Made by a program: the position numbers and the translations under genes | Origin: Butyrivibrio sp. | Lineage (GTDB): Bacteria > Bacillota > Clostridia > Lachnospirales > Lachnospiraceae | DNA: 22,063 nt | Assembly (NCBI GenBank): GCA_024688095.1 | Contig: JAILEJ010000393.1 | Location: 1-22,063 of the forward strand | Direction: 5' to 3' | Notes under the pieces: generated by a model | Told to the model about the DNA's origin: nothing | What the model saw: the letters and a program-made list of their open reading frames with translations, nothing else | The model's database searches: none | In this document: positions 7,021-15,049 of the stretch, piece after piece | Layout of the letters: each line of letters begins with the position of its first letter | Numbering within the stretch: the stretch's first letter is position 1

Positions 7021-8034
7021 TTATGCTGAAGCTTTTACTATAACCATTTCAACACTTATAAATGCATCAAGTTTTCCTGTTTTGATTGCCTGATCATTTT
7101 GAATACAAAGATTTAATGTCTCTTTGATTTCTTCCCTTTTATATCTTCTGCACCAGCCTACATATTTATTAGCAACAAATTTCGGTTTCTTTATTGCAGA
7201 CATAATAGTGTTTATGTTTTCCCCATTATCTACCATGTCTTTAACCTGTAAAATCATATTAAACTGAGACGTTATAAGTGCCAGTATTTTTACAGGAGGC
7301 TCTTTCAAAGCCAGAAGATCATAATAAAGTTCAATAGCATGCTTTTGCTTTTTCTCAACTATAGAATCTGTCATTTCAAATATTCTGTTTGTAAGCCAGT
7401 TAGCACACACCTCATCTATATCCGTTTCGGTTATCTGATCTTTATCAATACAATAGCAGATAAGCTTTTCCACTTCATTACTGATATTAGCCATATCTGT
7501 TCCAACTCTGTCGATAAAAACAGCCTGTGCCCTTGGTGATATTGTCTTTCCTTCTTTTGCAAAAAGACTTACCACCCACCTTTTTAAAACGTCCTCAGTC
7601 TGTGTATCACAGCTTATATCAAGTCCTGTCTTTTGAACCGCCTTGAATATATCTTTTCGCCTATCAACATCAGCTTCAACAAAAACAAAACATGTTGTTT
7701 CAGAAGGTTTTTTGAGATAATCTGCAAGCTCCGGACAACCCGACTTGAAAAGACCACTATTTTCAATCATAATAAGTCTTCTGTCAGCAAAAAAAGGCAG
7801 AGTTTCTGCCATATCAATAATCTCTGCCGGATTGATGTCTTTTCCCTCAAAATGACTATAATTCATTGTATCTCCTGAAGGAAGTATTGCATCACGAAGC
7901 TTATCTTTATTCTGATTTCTAAGGTAAACCTCATCACCATATATCAAATAACATGGTTTAAAAGCTCCTTCTTTAATATCATTATTTATCTGCTTTTGTT
8001 TTGCAGGATAATCGCTTGTCTGTTTTGGTGCCAC
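7021..8034 (-). CDS. holA: DNA polymerase III subunit delta
   Basis: Clamp-loader subunit that opens the beta sliding clamp for the replicative polymerase. About 337 residues, as usual. N-terminal AAA+-like domain with CYLIYGDEVYLR, then ETLPFFADRRLIMIENSGLFK and CFVFVEADVDRR; the middle domain has DMANISNEVEKLI; the C-terminal helical collar carries LALKEPPVKILALITSQFNMIL. The open frame allows a GTG start at 8049, but no ribosome site precedes it and it would begin only about 12 nt after the predicted transcription start. GTG at 8034 has GTGAGG about 10 nt upstream and is preferred. First gene of an operon with the DUF1653 and glycosyltransferase genes. In many Firmicutes holA directly follows comEC; here larE and an ACT gene lie between. 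Confidence 0.93.
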   Translation of the reverse strand: MAPKQTSDYPAKQKQINNDIKEGAFKPCYLIYGDEVYLRNQNKDKLRDAILPSGDTMNYSHFEGKDINPAEIIDMAETLPFFADRRLIMIENSGLFKSGCPELADYLKKPSETTCFVFVEADVDRRKDIFKAVQKTGLDISCDTQTEDVLKRWVVSLFAKEGKTISPRAQAVFIDRVGTDMANISNEVEKLICYCIDKDQITETDIDEVCANWLTNRIFEMTDSIVEKKQKHAIELYYDLLALKEPPVKILALITSQFNMILQVKDMVDNGENINTIMSAIKKPKFVANKYVGWCRRYKREEIKETLNLCIQNDQAIKTGKLDAFISVEMVIVKASA

Positions 8035-8067
8035 TTTTTTCAACCTCACGTAAATACACTAAATTTA

Positions 8068-8096
8068 ATTATAAATGTTTGTGGCAAAGCTGGCAA
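8068..8096 (-). promoter_or_regulatory. Promoter of the holA operon
   Basis: Minus strand TTGCCA (8096-8091), 17 bp, TATAAT (8073-8068): a near-consensus sigma-A promoter about 35-40 bp upstream of the preferred holA start. Overlaps the divergent promoter of the ACT gene. Confidence 0.7.
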
Positions 8097-8110
8097 CATT
8101 CTGCTACAAT
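8082..8110 (+). promoter_or_regulatory. Promoter of the ACT-domain gene
   Basis: Extended -10 TGC-TACAAT (8102-8110) with a poor -35, TGGCAA (8082-8087), at 17 bp. It overlaps the holA promoter by about 15 bp, so polymerase binding to the two is probably exclusive. Confidence 0.5.
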
Positions 8111-8160
8111 ACAGATATTGCATTAAATACCTGATGCTAATACAGGGAGGAAATAAAGTC

Positions 8161-8565
8161 ATGATGAAGCAGTTATCTATTTTTGCAGAAAACACAAAAG
8201 GACAATTCAAAGCAATCACAACAATTCTTAAAGAATACAATATTAACATTCTTGGTTCTGTAACTAATGATAGTGCAGAATATGGAATAATCAGGATGGT
8301 AGTATCAGATCCTGAGCTTGCAGTTGAAAAGCTTTCAGCTAATGGATACATTTGTAAAACTACCAAAGTACTTGGTATTGAACTTACTGATGAAGTTGGT
8401 ACACTTAACAACCTGCTTGAGGCACTCTTTAGCAGTAATATTAATGTAAACTACCTCTATCTCTCATTCAATAGAGACTCAGGGAACCCAATTATGGTCC
8501 TTCACACAGATGATACCTATCAGGTTGAAAATATACTTACAGCAAAAGGCTTTGTATCAGTATGA
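8161..8565 (+). CDS. Tandem ACT-domain protein, probable amino-acid sensor
   Basis: 134 residues made of two ACT domains (about 3-70 and 71-134) and nothing else. The first begins KQLSIFAENTKGQFKAITTI with NINILG; the second begins GIELTDEVGTLNNLLEAL with NINVNYLYLS. This is the COG4747 type: small proteins thought to bind amino acids at the ACT interface and to regulate a partner enzyme. The frame is open further upstream, but ATG at 8161 follows GGGAGG at about 10 nt and starts the domain. Monocistronic, divergent from holA and convergent with larE. Its terminator stem includes the last codons. The partner is not obvious; in other Firmicutes such genes often neighbour phenylacetate-CoA ligase genes, absent here. 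Confidence 0.85.
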   Translation: MMKQLSIFAENTKGQFKAITTILKEYNINILGSVTNDSAEYGIIRMVVSDPELAVEKLSANGYICKTTKVLGIELTDEVGTLNNLLEALFSSNINVNYLYLSFNRDSGNPIMVLHTDDTYQVENILTAKGFVSV

Positions 8566-8582
8566 TACAAAGCCCTTTTTTA
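8548..8582. terminator. Terminator shared by the ACT gene and larE
   Basis: Perfect 12-bp stem GGCTTTGTATCA (8548-8559) / TGATACAAAGCC (8563-8574), loop GTA, with six or more T from 8576 on the plus strand and TTTT on the minus strand. The ascending arm lies within the last codons of the ACT gene and its TGA stop opens the descending arm. It also faces larE, whose stop is at 8601. Confidence 0.85.
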
Positions 8583-8600
8583 TATATAATACTGTTCTAT

Positions 8601-9398
8601 TCATATTGTTTCATTCATGCTTCCGGTTCTATATCCTTTAAGATCCATAGTTACATAATTGAATCCTAACTCATTAAATTTATCAATTATAAAAGCACGG
8701 GTATTTTTATCCATAAGTTTTTCAATGTCTTTTATAGCAACTTCTATCCTTGCAAGATTTTCACCATGAATTCTTACCCTGTATTGCTCAAATCCAAGAT
8801 CTGATAAATACTGTTCAGCTTTATCCACCTTTATAAGCTTTTCAGGTGTGATACGCTCTCCATAGACAAACCTGGAGGCAAGACAGGCAAATGAAGGCTT
8901 ATTCCATGTTGGTAATCCCAGTTCCTTCGAATACTCTCTTATCTCAGCCTTTGTCAGATTGCATTCCCTTAATGGACTCTTTACCTTTAGTTCAGCAATT
9001 GCTTTAAGTCCGGGCCTGTAATCTCCAAGATCATCGACATTTGAGCCTTCAAGAACATGTTCTATACCATTCTCCCTTGCAATATCTATTATCTTGTTAA
9101 ATAGTAATTTTTTACAATGATAGCATCTGTCCTTAGGATTGCTTGCATACTCTTCCATTTCTATTTCATGTGGCTCAAAAAATATCTGCCTTATACCATT
9201 TTGTTCACAAAAGATTCTTGCTTCATCTCTTTCTCTTTCCGGAAATGATTCAGACCTTCCTGTTATGGCAATGCATTTATCTCCAAGTTCCTCTTTTGCA
9301 ACTTTTAAAAGAAGTGTTGAATCTACTCCTGAAGAAAAGGCCACCGCGACTTTTCCAAGTTCTCTTATATATTTTCTTAAAGCTTCAAGTTTATCCAT
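8601..9398 (-). CDS. larE: LarE-type ATP-dependent sulfur transferase (three-cysteine form)
   Basis: PP-loop ATPase of the LarE family, which adds sulfur to the pyridinium mononucleotide precursor of the nickel-pincer (NPN) cofactor used by lactate racemase and related LarA enzymes. 265 residues from the preferred start: ATG 9398 follows TTGGAGA at 8 nt, while the ATG ten codons upstream has no ribosome site. PP-loop SSGVDS at 22-27. RCYHCKK gives Cys92 and Cys95, and SFACLASRF gives Cys172, equivalent to the sacrificial Cys176 of Lactobacillus plantarum LarE. The extra CxxC indicates the subgroup reported to bind a [4Fe-4S] cluster. No larA, larB or larC lies in the window, so its role as an NPN enzyme is by family only. 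Confidence 0.85.
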   Translation of the reverse strand: MDKLEALRKYIRELGKVAVAFSSGVDSTLLLKVAKEELGDKCIAITGRSESFPERERDEARIFCEQNGIRQIFFEPHEIEMEEYASNPKDRCYHCKKLLFNKIIDIARENGIEHVLEGSNVDDLGDYRPGLKAIAELKVKSPLRECNLTKAEIREYSKELGLPTWNKPSFACLASRFVYGERITPEKLIKVDKAEQYLSDLGFEQYRVRIHGENLARIEVAIKDIEKLMDKNTRAFIIDKFNELGFNYVTMDLKGYRTGSMNETI

Positions 9399-9483
9399 AA
9401 ATAATCTCCAATAACCTGGTTTATTCATACAAAAATTGTCTTATGACTTCCTAAACAGATAAATAAATATCAATTTTCTTTAT

Positions 9484-9510
9484 ATTATAGTATTTTTAAA
9501 TTGTTTACAA
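9484..9510 (-). promoter_or_regulatory. Possible larE promoter
   Basis: Minus strand TATAAT (9489-9484) with TTGTAA (9510-9505) at a short 15-bp spacing, in the 132-nt gap between comEC and larE. No convincing terminator is visible in the gap, so larE may also be read through from the comEA-comEC operon. Confidence 0.3.
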
Positions 9511-9530
9511 CTTAATTTTTTATTGACATT

Positions 9531-11891
9531 TTAATACTCATGCTTTTGGAATCGTAATGCCAAAAAACGTTCTATTGATACCCTGTGAAAATTATATGTA
9601 ACAGTAATTGCTCCATCATCTTTCGTTACATATATTTTTGAACCAATATTTTTTATCCTTTCCATAAGTTCTTCATGTGGATGTCCATATTTATTATTAA
9701 TTCCACAGCTTATAACACAGGCCTGCGGTCTGCAAATATCCAGGAATCGTTTGTCTGTCGTATATTTACTTCCATGATGGGCAACCTTTAATACTGTAAG
9801 ATTCTGAACAAGTTCTTTATTATCTTCCAGATAATTTGTCAATCTCTCCTGTCCTGTACCATCTACATCCCCTGTAAACAGAGTACTGAATTTTCCTTTT
9901 CTCATTAGCATTACTGTTGAATAGGCGTTTGGCTCTTCTGTTCTCATTTCCTTCTGAGGAGCAAGGCAGGTAAATGATATATCTCCTATTGATACCCCTT
10001 TAGATCTGCTAATGTATTCAATACTAATTCCTTTATCCCTTGCAAGCTTTTCAAGCTTAAGATAATTATCACCTTTACTTTCACTTGCTATATCTGGAAG
10101 AACTAATCTGCCGACCTTTATTTCACCTTTGGGAAGTTCATTTAAGAGTCCAACTATTCCGCTTAAGTGATCTTCATCCTCATGAGTAAGTATAATCATA
10201 TCAAGTGTTTTTATCCCCTGATACAGTAAATAAGGTTTTATCTGATATTTATAAACTTCCTTCTTGGATGTACTTCCGCCATCAATCATTATATTGGTCC
10301 CCTCAGCTTCAATTATTATTCCATCTCCCTGTCCTACATCAAGATAGGTAACTCTTATATCAGGCTTAATTCTAAGAAATAATATAAAAAATGCTATGAT
10401 CAGCCACACATATCTTAATAATTCAAACTTCTTTTTATATCTTATTATTAGAAGATAAGCATTTTTCTTTAATTTAAAAAAAGGTGACCTCTTTGAAATG
10501 CATTTTTCTATAAATACATCCCTCATCATGCTACTAAATGATACAAATATAATAACCATAATAATATATATAATAATCTGTATTCTGCCTGCATGGCCAA
10601 TATATAATGTATTTCCCGGAATCATCTGAGACATATTGCAGCATAACTCATAGAAGGAAAGAATTATATGTATCAGAGTGCCTGCTGCAGATCCAAGCTG
10701 TGTAATAAATATTCCGGATATTATAACTATAATTCCAAGTATTATGAGAAATGGCATAAGTGGAAGAATTAGTAAATTAATCAAAGGCGAATACAAAGAA
10801 AATGTATAATAGTAAGACATATATACAGGCATTGCAACTACTGCTATAGCAAAGCTTGTCTGCAATGCATTTTTAGAATTATGAATAAGATTAAAAATAC
10901 TATTTTTTAGCTTCTGAAAATTATCATTATTATCTACATATTCTTTTTCTTTTACTCCAAAGCTTACTACTGGTCGAAGCTCTGGTGCAATGAATCCCAA
11001 TGCGACAACTGCTCCAAAAGACATAAGAAAGCCACTATGCATCACATATAAAGGCTGTTCAATAAGTATAAGAATTCCGGCAACCGCCATTCCTGTGAGC
11101 ATATCATAAGTTCTTCCTATGACATATGACAATAATCTTATGGTAAACATTATAATTGCCCTAAAAGCAGAGGTACCCATTCCACACATGATTCCATATG
11201 AATACATAAAAAATATTGAAATTATAACCGAAGGCACAACACCAAGTTTTAGCCTCCTAAGAAGCTTATATAATCCCATTCCAAGAATACTGATGTGAAG
11301 CCCAGATACAGCAATAATAGATATTATATTACTTTTTTTATAAAGCTCGGTTACTTCTTCATCTATCGTTGACCTGTCCCCCAGAAGAATTGCTTTCATA
11401 ATGCCTGCATCATGTGCTGTAAGACATTTATCAAGAACTCCGGCAAAATATCTGGAAAGTCTGTATAAGGATTCTTTATATATATTTCCATTAGAAGAAA
11501 CAGCACTAATATGGCATCCTGTCATACGATATGAAATTTTTAAAATCCGGTAATATTTACGACTGTCAAATTCACCGGGATTTGTGGCTATTTTAAAGTT
11601 TTTAGCCTTTCCGGTTAGCTTAACATAAGAATCTATAGATGGTTCGACATATGAAGTTTCTTCCATATAACATTGAACATTAATTTTGGGATTATCCAAA
11701 GAATTTACATAGATTACATTAACAAGATCACCTGTATATCCCTTTTTTACCTCCTTACGATATACGCGTCCGACAAGCATAGTCTCCTGCTCGTCTACCT
11801 CATCATAGAAAGTCTTATACGGGATAAAAAGTGTAAGAATACAGACAGCCGCAAATAAAGCCATACTTATAAGGCATAGCGGTCGTTTCAT
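9531..11891 (-). CDS. comEC: ComEC/Rec2 DNA-uptake channel protein
   Basis: Polytopic membrane protein thought to carry single-stranded DNA across the membrane during transformation. 786 residues with the full three-part layout: N-terminal transmembrane and DUF4131 region (about 1-170), the Competence membrane domain (about 180-460; MKAILLGDR 165-173, VSGLHIS 195-201), further helices to 508, and a metallo-beta-lactamase-like domain (about 513-760). The last has LDVGQGDG (517-524), metal-site THEDEDH (569-575), TGDVDG, VAHHGS (703-708) and the final GHPH (736-739). All putative metal ligands are retained, so it looks functional. GGAGA precedes the ATG at 6 nt. Last gene of the comEA operon, 20 nt after the GerMN lipoprotein gene. 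No other competence genes are in view. Confidence 0.95.
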   Translation of the reverse strand: MKRPLCLISMALFAAVCILTLFIPYKTFYDEVDEQETMLVGRVYRKEVKKGYTGDLVNVIYVNSLDNPKINVQCYMEETSYVEPSIDSYVKLTGKAKNFKIATNPGEFDSRKYYRILKISYRMTGCHISAVSSNGNIYKESLYRLSRYFAGVLDKCLTAHDAGIMKAILLGDRSTIDEEVTELYKKSNIISIIAVSGLHISILGMGLYKLLRRLKLGVVPSVIISIFFMYSYGIMCGMGTSAFRAIIMFTIRLLSYVIGRTYDMLTGMAVAGILILIEQPLYVMHSGFLMSFGAVVALGFIAPELRPVVSFGVKEKEYVDNNDNFQKLKNSIFNLIHNSKNALQTSFAIAVVAMPVYMSYYYTFSLYSPLINLLILPLMPFLIILGIIVIISGIFITQLGSAAGTLIHIILSFYELCCNMSQMIPGNTLYIGHAGRIQIIIYIIMVIIFVSFSSMMRDVFIEKCISKRSPFFKLKKNAYLLIIRYKKKFELLRYVWLIIAFFILFLRIKPDIRVTYLDVGQGDGIIIEAEGTNIMIDGGSTSKKEVYKYQIKPYLLYQGIKTLDMIILTHEDEDHLSGIVGLLNELPKGEIKVGRLVLPDIASESKGDNYLKLEKLARDKGISIEYISRSKGVSIGDISFTCLAPQKEMRTEEPNAYSTVMLMRKGKFSTLFTGDVDGTGQERLTNYLEDNKELVQNLTVLKVAHHGSKYTTDKRFLDICRPQACVISCGINNKYGHPHEELMERIKNIGSKIYVTKDDGAITVTYNFHRVSIERFLALRFQKHEY

Positions 11892-11911
11892 TTTTTCTCC
11901 AATATAAATAA

Positions 11912-12859
11912 TTAGTTATCAATAATATCAAGATTTCTTTCAAAAGGATTCGCAAGGCTTATGGATTCCATATATGTCACATTAGAACTTCCATCTACAG
12001 AAAATTGCACCTTATTTACATTAGAAATCTCTGCAAGTGTATCAACTATTGAATAAATAGCAACTTCAGCTGATACACTGTTATTTTGATTCAGGAAATT
12101 AGAATCAAAATCAACATAGCATATTCCATCTTTTACAGATATACTATTAATCTTTGTCGAAGAATTTATGGTAGGATATGAAATATTTGCATTTGGTCCA
12201 CTAATAAGCTGTTCAACAACAAGTCTTTCCATTGAAATATTACTATTATAAACAACACTTCTATATACAGGAACCAGCTTATCTCCGGCTTGATTTGCAA
12301 AATACAAAGTAAGCTCAACCTTTTCGTATGAGTTTATTTCATTACCTGCATTATAAACAAACATATCAGAACTCATATTACCAATTATCATTCCCTCTGA
12401 ATCAACAAGAGGAGAGCCTTCAATATTGAAAGAAACATAATCGATTCCTTCAACCTGTGAAAGAGTCCTTACCATGGCAGCTCTATCAAGAATTTCTACA
12501 TACTTTTCCAGATCATAATAGGTAGCTTCAAAGTTAAGTGTCAAAATACCATTAGCAATTGAATATTCTATAATATCCACATTTCCAGTAATAGGAGCTT
12601 CATACTCAAGCTTTGCAGGCAACGTCTCCATCTGCAAAAGGAGCTCATCGACACAGCCTTCCACATCAGAAAGTTCTGATTGAAGTACATAATCCTGAGA
12701 AACAATAGCTGTTTCGCTATTATTTACATAATATACCTTAACAGCTTTCTCCTCATCCGCTTCAGAACTTTTAGATGCACATCCTGTGAATATACACGCA
12801 GACATTATCAGGGTAATACTCATTATTAAGTTTTTTAATATACTTCTTTTTGTATGCAT
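11912..12859 (-). CDS. GerMN-domain lipoprotein (GerM/LpqB-like)
   Basis: 315-residue secreted lipoprotein. Signal peptide with basic start, hydrophobic core and lipobox FTGC, so Cys27 would be lipidated. Two GerMN (sporulation/germination) domains follow: about 38-150 with KVYYVNNSETAIV and about 165-300 with LTLYFANQAGDKLVPVYR and VVEQLISGPN. The open frame extends nine codons into the kinase gene, but ATG 12859 has AAGGA at 7 nt and lies 10 nt after the kinase stop. GerMN lipoproteins include Bacillus GerM and actinobacterial LpqB; LpqB works with the MtrB kinase and is encoded right after it, as this one is after its kinase. A role as an accessory sensor subunit is therefore inferred; a peptidoglycan-related role is the alternative. 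Confidence 0.85.
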   Translation of the reverse strand: MHTKRSILKNLIMSITLIMSACIFTGCASKSSEADEEKAVKVYYVNNSETAIVSQDYVLQSELSDVEGCVDELLLQMETLPAKLEYEAPITGNVDIIEYSIANGILTLNFEATYYDLEKYVEILDRAAMVRTLSQVEGIDYVSFNIEGSPLVDSEGMIIGNMSSDMFVYNAGNEINSYEKVELTLYFANQAGDKLVPVYRSVVYNSNISMERLVVEQLISGPNANISYPTINSSTKINSISVKDGICYVDFDSNFLNQNNSVSAEVAIYSIVDTLAEISNVNKVQFSVDGSSNVTYMESISLANPFERNLDIIDN

Positions 12860-12869
12860 ATTATATTCC

Positions 12870-14339
12870 TTAATTATTAGTGACATATATTAAAGGAACC
12901 TTCACTGTAAATGTAGTTCCTTCTCCAAGAACACTATCCACCTTAATAGATCCACGATGCATCAAAATTGCGCTTCTTGTTATAGATAATCCCAAACCTG
13001 TTCCACCAATTTCTCTTGATCTTGATTTATCTACACGATAAAAACGTTCATAAATATGCGCAATAGAATCCTCAGGAATTCCAATTCCGGAATCCATAAT
13101 ATCTATTGTAAAAAATTGATGATCCGCATCAAGCACAACCTTAATCCATCCGTTTTCCTTATTATATTTAATCGCATTTTCAACGAGATTCATTATTGCA
13201 AGAGACATTTTAACTTCGTCTATTTCAGCAGTAATTTTTCTTTTACTCTCAAGTATAATCTCAATATTACGCTTTCTCGCAATAGGACGAAGCCTTTTAA
13301 GAATTATCTCTGTCATCTGTTCAACATCTACAACTGAAATATTTAAATCTGTTGCCTTCTTATCCATCTTTACAAGAGCAAGAAGGTCATTAATTATCTT
13401 ATCTTCTCTGTCTATTTCATCAACAATATCAGACATAAAATCTCTATATACTTCGCTTGGAACATCCTCCTGTGCAAGAAGAGAATCTGCCAATACCTTC
13501 ATCGATGTTATAGGTGTCTTCAGTTCATGAGACACATTTGATACAAACTCCTGTCTGGAATCATCAAGCACCTTCATCTGCTTTAAAAGCTGATTAAATG
13601 CATTTATAACATGCTCTGTCTCAAGATAATTAGGTCCTGTTACAGGTTTATCTGTATATCCGGCCTTAACATCATTAATTGCTGCGGTAATCCTGTCAAA
13701 AGGCTTTACCATATAATATGATGCAACAATCGCAAAAATAAATATAAGAATTACAACTATAAGCTCTATCGTTACAGCTCTTCTATTCAGAATGGAAAGC
13801 GTTGTATTTATTGTATCTGTAGCTACACTTACAAGCATAACTCCTTTTACAATTTCTTTTTCAGCCTCTTCCTCAGTAGATGACTGGATAATTGGAGTAG
13901 TCATCTCAATATAACCATTCTGACTGTCATATTTTGAAATAGCCCCTGATGTTCCCTGTTTAAGACACGCTACCACTTCCTCAGATATGATTGTTTTCCC
14001 TGTACTGATTTCATATGTATCTTTAATAATGCTAAGATCATCATTTATAATCATAACTCTACCATCATAAAGATTAGCAAGCATATCAAGTTCAGCATTT
14101 ATAACTTCAGACGAAGTATCCGCTAAATAATTATATGTAATAAGGTGATTTGCCAGAATATTCATCTGAGTCTGCACCTCAGATGTTCTGACACTGACAG
14201 CACGATTTTCATAGCTGTCCATTATAACTGAATGCACCACAAGACATGATACAATACCTGTAATGAACACTATGATAAAAATACGCACTCTAAGACTTTT
14301 GAATATATTAATAAAATAATCTTTTATACTTAAACTCAT
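12870..14339 (-). CDS. HAMP-containing sensor histidine kinase
   Basis: Inner-membrane sensor that autophosphorylates and passes phosphate to the response regulator encoded 15-17 nt upstream. About 489 residues: TM1 (about 19-40), an extracytoplasmic sensor domain of about 145 residues (PAS-like, 41-185), TM2 (189-210), HAMP (211-258), HisKA with FVSNVSHELKTP and phospho-His271, then HATPase_c with NLVENAIKYN (N box), DSGIGIP (G1) and GGTGLGLS (G2). All catalytic boxes are intact. The start is ambiguous: GTG at 14345 or ATG at 14339, neither with a strong ribosome site, suggesting translation coupled to the upstream gene. Resembles the WalK/PhoR/MtrB type. The signal is unknown; co-transcription with a GerMN lipoprotein suggests an envelope cue. 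Confidence 0.93.
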   Translation of the reverse strand: MSLSIKDYFINIFKSLRVRIFIIVFITGIVSCLVVHSVIMDSYENRAVSVRTSEVQTQMNILANHLITYNYLADTSSEVINAELDMLANLYDGRVMIINDDLSIIKDTYEISTGKTIISEEVVACLKQGTSGAISKYDSQNGYIEMTTPIIQSSTEEEAEKEIVKGVMLVSVATDTINTTLSILNRRAVTIELIVVILIFIFAIVASYYMVKPFDRITAAINDVKAGYTDKPVTGPNYLETEHVINAFNQLLKQMKVLDDSRQEFVSNVSHELKTPITSMKVLADSLLAQEDVPSEVYRDFMSDIVDEIDREDKIINDLLALVKMDKKATDLNISVVDVEQMTEIILKRLRPIARKRNIEIILESKRKITAEIDEVKMSLAIMNLVENAIKYNKENGWIKVVLDADHQFFTIDIMDSGIGIPEDSIAHIYERFYRVDKSRSREIGGTGLGLSITRSAILMHRGSIKVDSVLGEGTTFTVKVPLIYVTNN

Positions 14340-14354
14340 CCCCACTTACCAGCA

Positions 14355-15032
14355 TTATCCCTGGAAGAAATATCCTGAACCCCATCTGGTGCGAACATAC
14401 TTAGGCTCACTTGGATTTGCTTCCAGTTTCTCTCTAAGTCTTCTTACATGAACATCAACTGTACGCTCATCGCCTGGATATGCTTCTCCCCATATGGCTT
14501 TCAAAAGTTCCTCTCTATTATAAACCTTACCAGGATTCATCATAAGAAGCTCAAGCACTTCAAATTCTCTACTTGTAAGATTGATTTCCCTGTCATTTAC
14601 CAAAACTCTTCTTGCTTCCTGATCCAAAACAATTCCTTCAAATTTAAGAACCTGTCTTGCTGTATCTTTCTTTTTGGTACGACGAATAATAGCTTTAATT
14701 CTTGCCTTAACCTCAAGAATATTAAAAGGCTTTGTAATATAATCATCCGCTCCATATTCAAGCCCCAGAATCTTATCCATATCATCGCCTTTAGCAGTTA
14801 ACATTATAATAGGCACAGAAGAAAACTCTCTGATTTGCTGACATACATCAAATCCACTAAGCTGCGGGAGCATTACATCAAGGAGAATTATATCGTACTT
14901 ATTAGCACTTGCAAGTTCAATCGCTTTTTCGCCATCAAACGCAGAATCAACTTCATATCCATCCTGTTCCAGACTATATTTAATTCCTTTTACGATAGTC
15001 TTTTCGTCATCAACAACTAATGCTCTAGCCAT
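14355..15032 (-). CDS. OmpR/PhoB-family response regulator
   Basis: 225 residues. The receiver domain (1-120) has acidic pocket Asp8/Asp9, phospho-acceptor Asp52 in ILLDVMLP, Thr79 and Lys101 (TKPF), all conserved. The winged-helix DNA-binding domain (about 128-225) has NLTSREFEVLELL, VYNREELLKAIWG, ERTVDVHVRRLREKLE and ends YVRTRWGSGYFFQG. ATG follows AAAGGTG at 6 nt. It lies 17 nt after comEA and is followed at once by its kinase gene, so the pair is cognate. Closest in look to WalR/MtrA/RegX3-type regulators; which of these it is cannot be decided here. Targets unknown; it may control its own comEA-comEC operon. Confidence 0.95.
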   Translation of the reverse strand: MARALVVDDEKTIVKGIKYSLEQDGYEVDSAFDGEKAIELASANKYDIILLDVMLPQLSGFDVCQQIREFSSVPIIMLTAKGDDMDKILGLEYGADDYITKPFNILEVKARIKAIIRRTKKKDTARQVLKFEGIVLDQEARRVLVNDREINLTSREFEVLELLMMNPGKVYNREELLKAIWGEAYPGDERTVDVHVRRLREKLEANPSEPKYVRTRWGSGYFFQG

Positions 15033-15049
15033 CTTTGCACCTTTCTTTA

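Noticed and set aside
8035..8049. GTG at 8049 as the holA start
   Set aside because: It lacks an upstream ribosome site and lies only about 12 nt from the predicted transcription start; GTG at 8034 has GTGAGG upstream. The difference is five residues.
9399..9428. Upstream ATG of larE at 9428
   Set aside because: No ribosome site, and the ten extra residues are not part of the conserved protein; TTGGAGA favours 9398.
9501..9530. AT-rich inverted repeat after comEC as its terminator
   Set aside because: The stem is all but GC-free and is not followed by a T run on the minus strand; it is more likely part of a larE promoter region.
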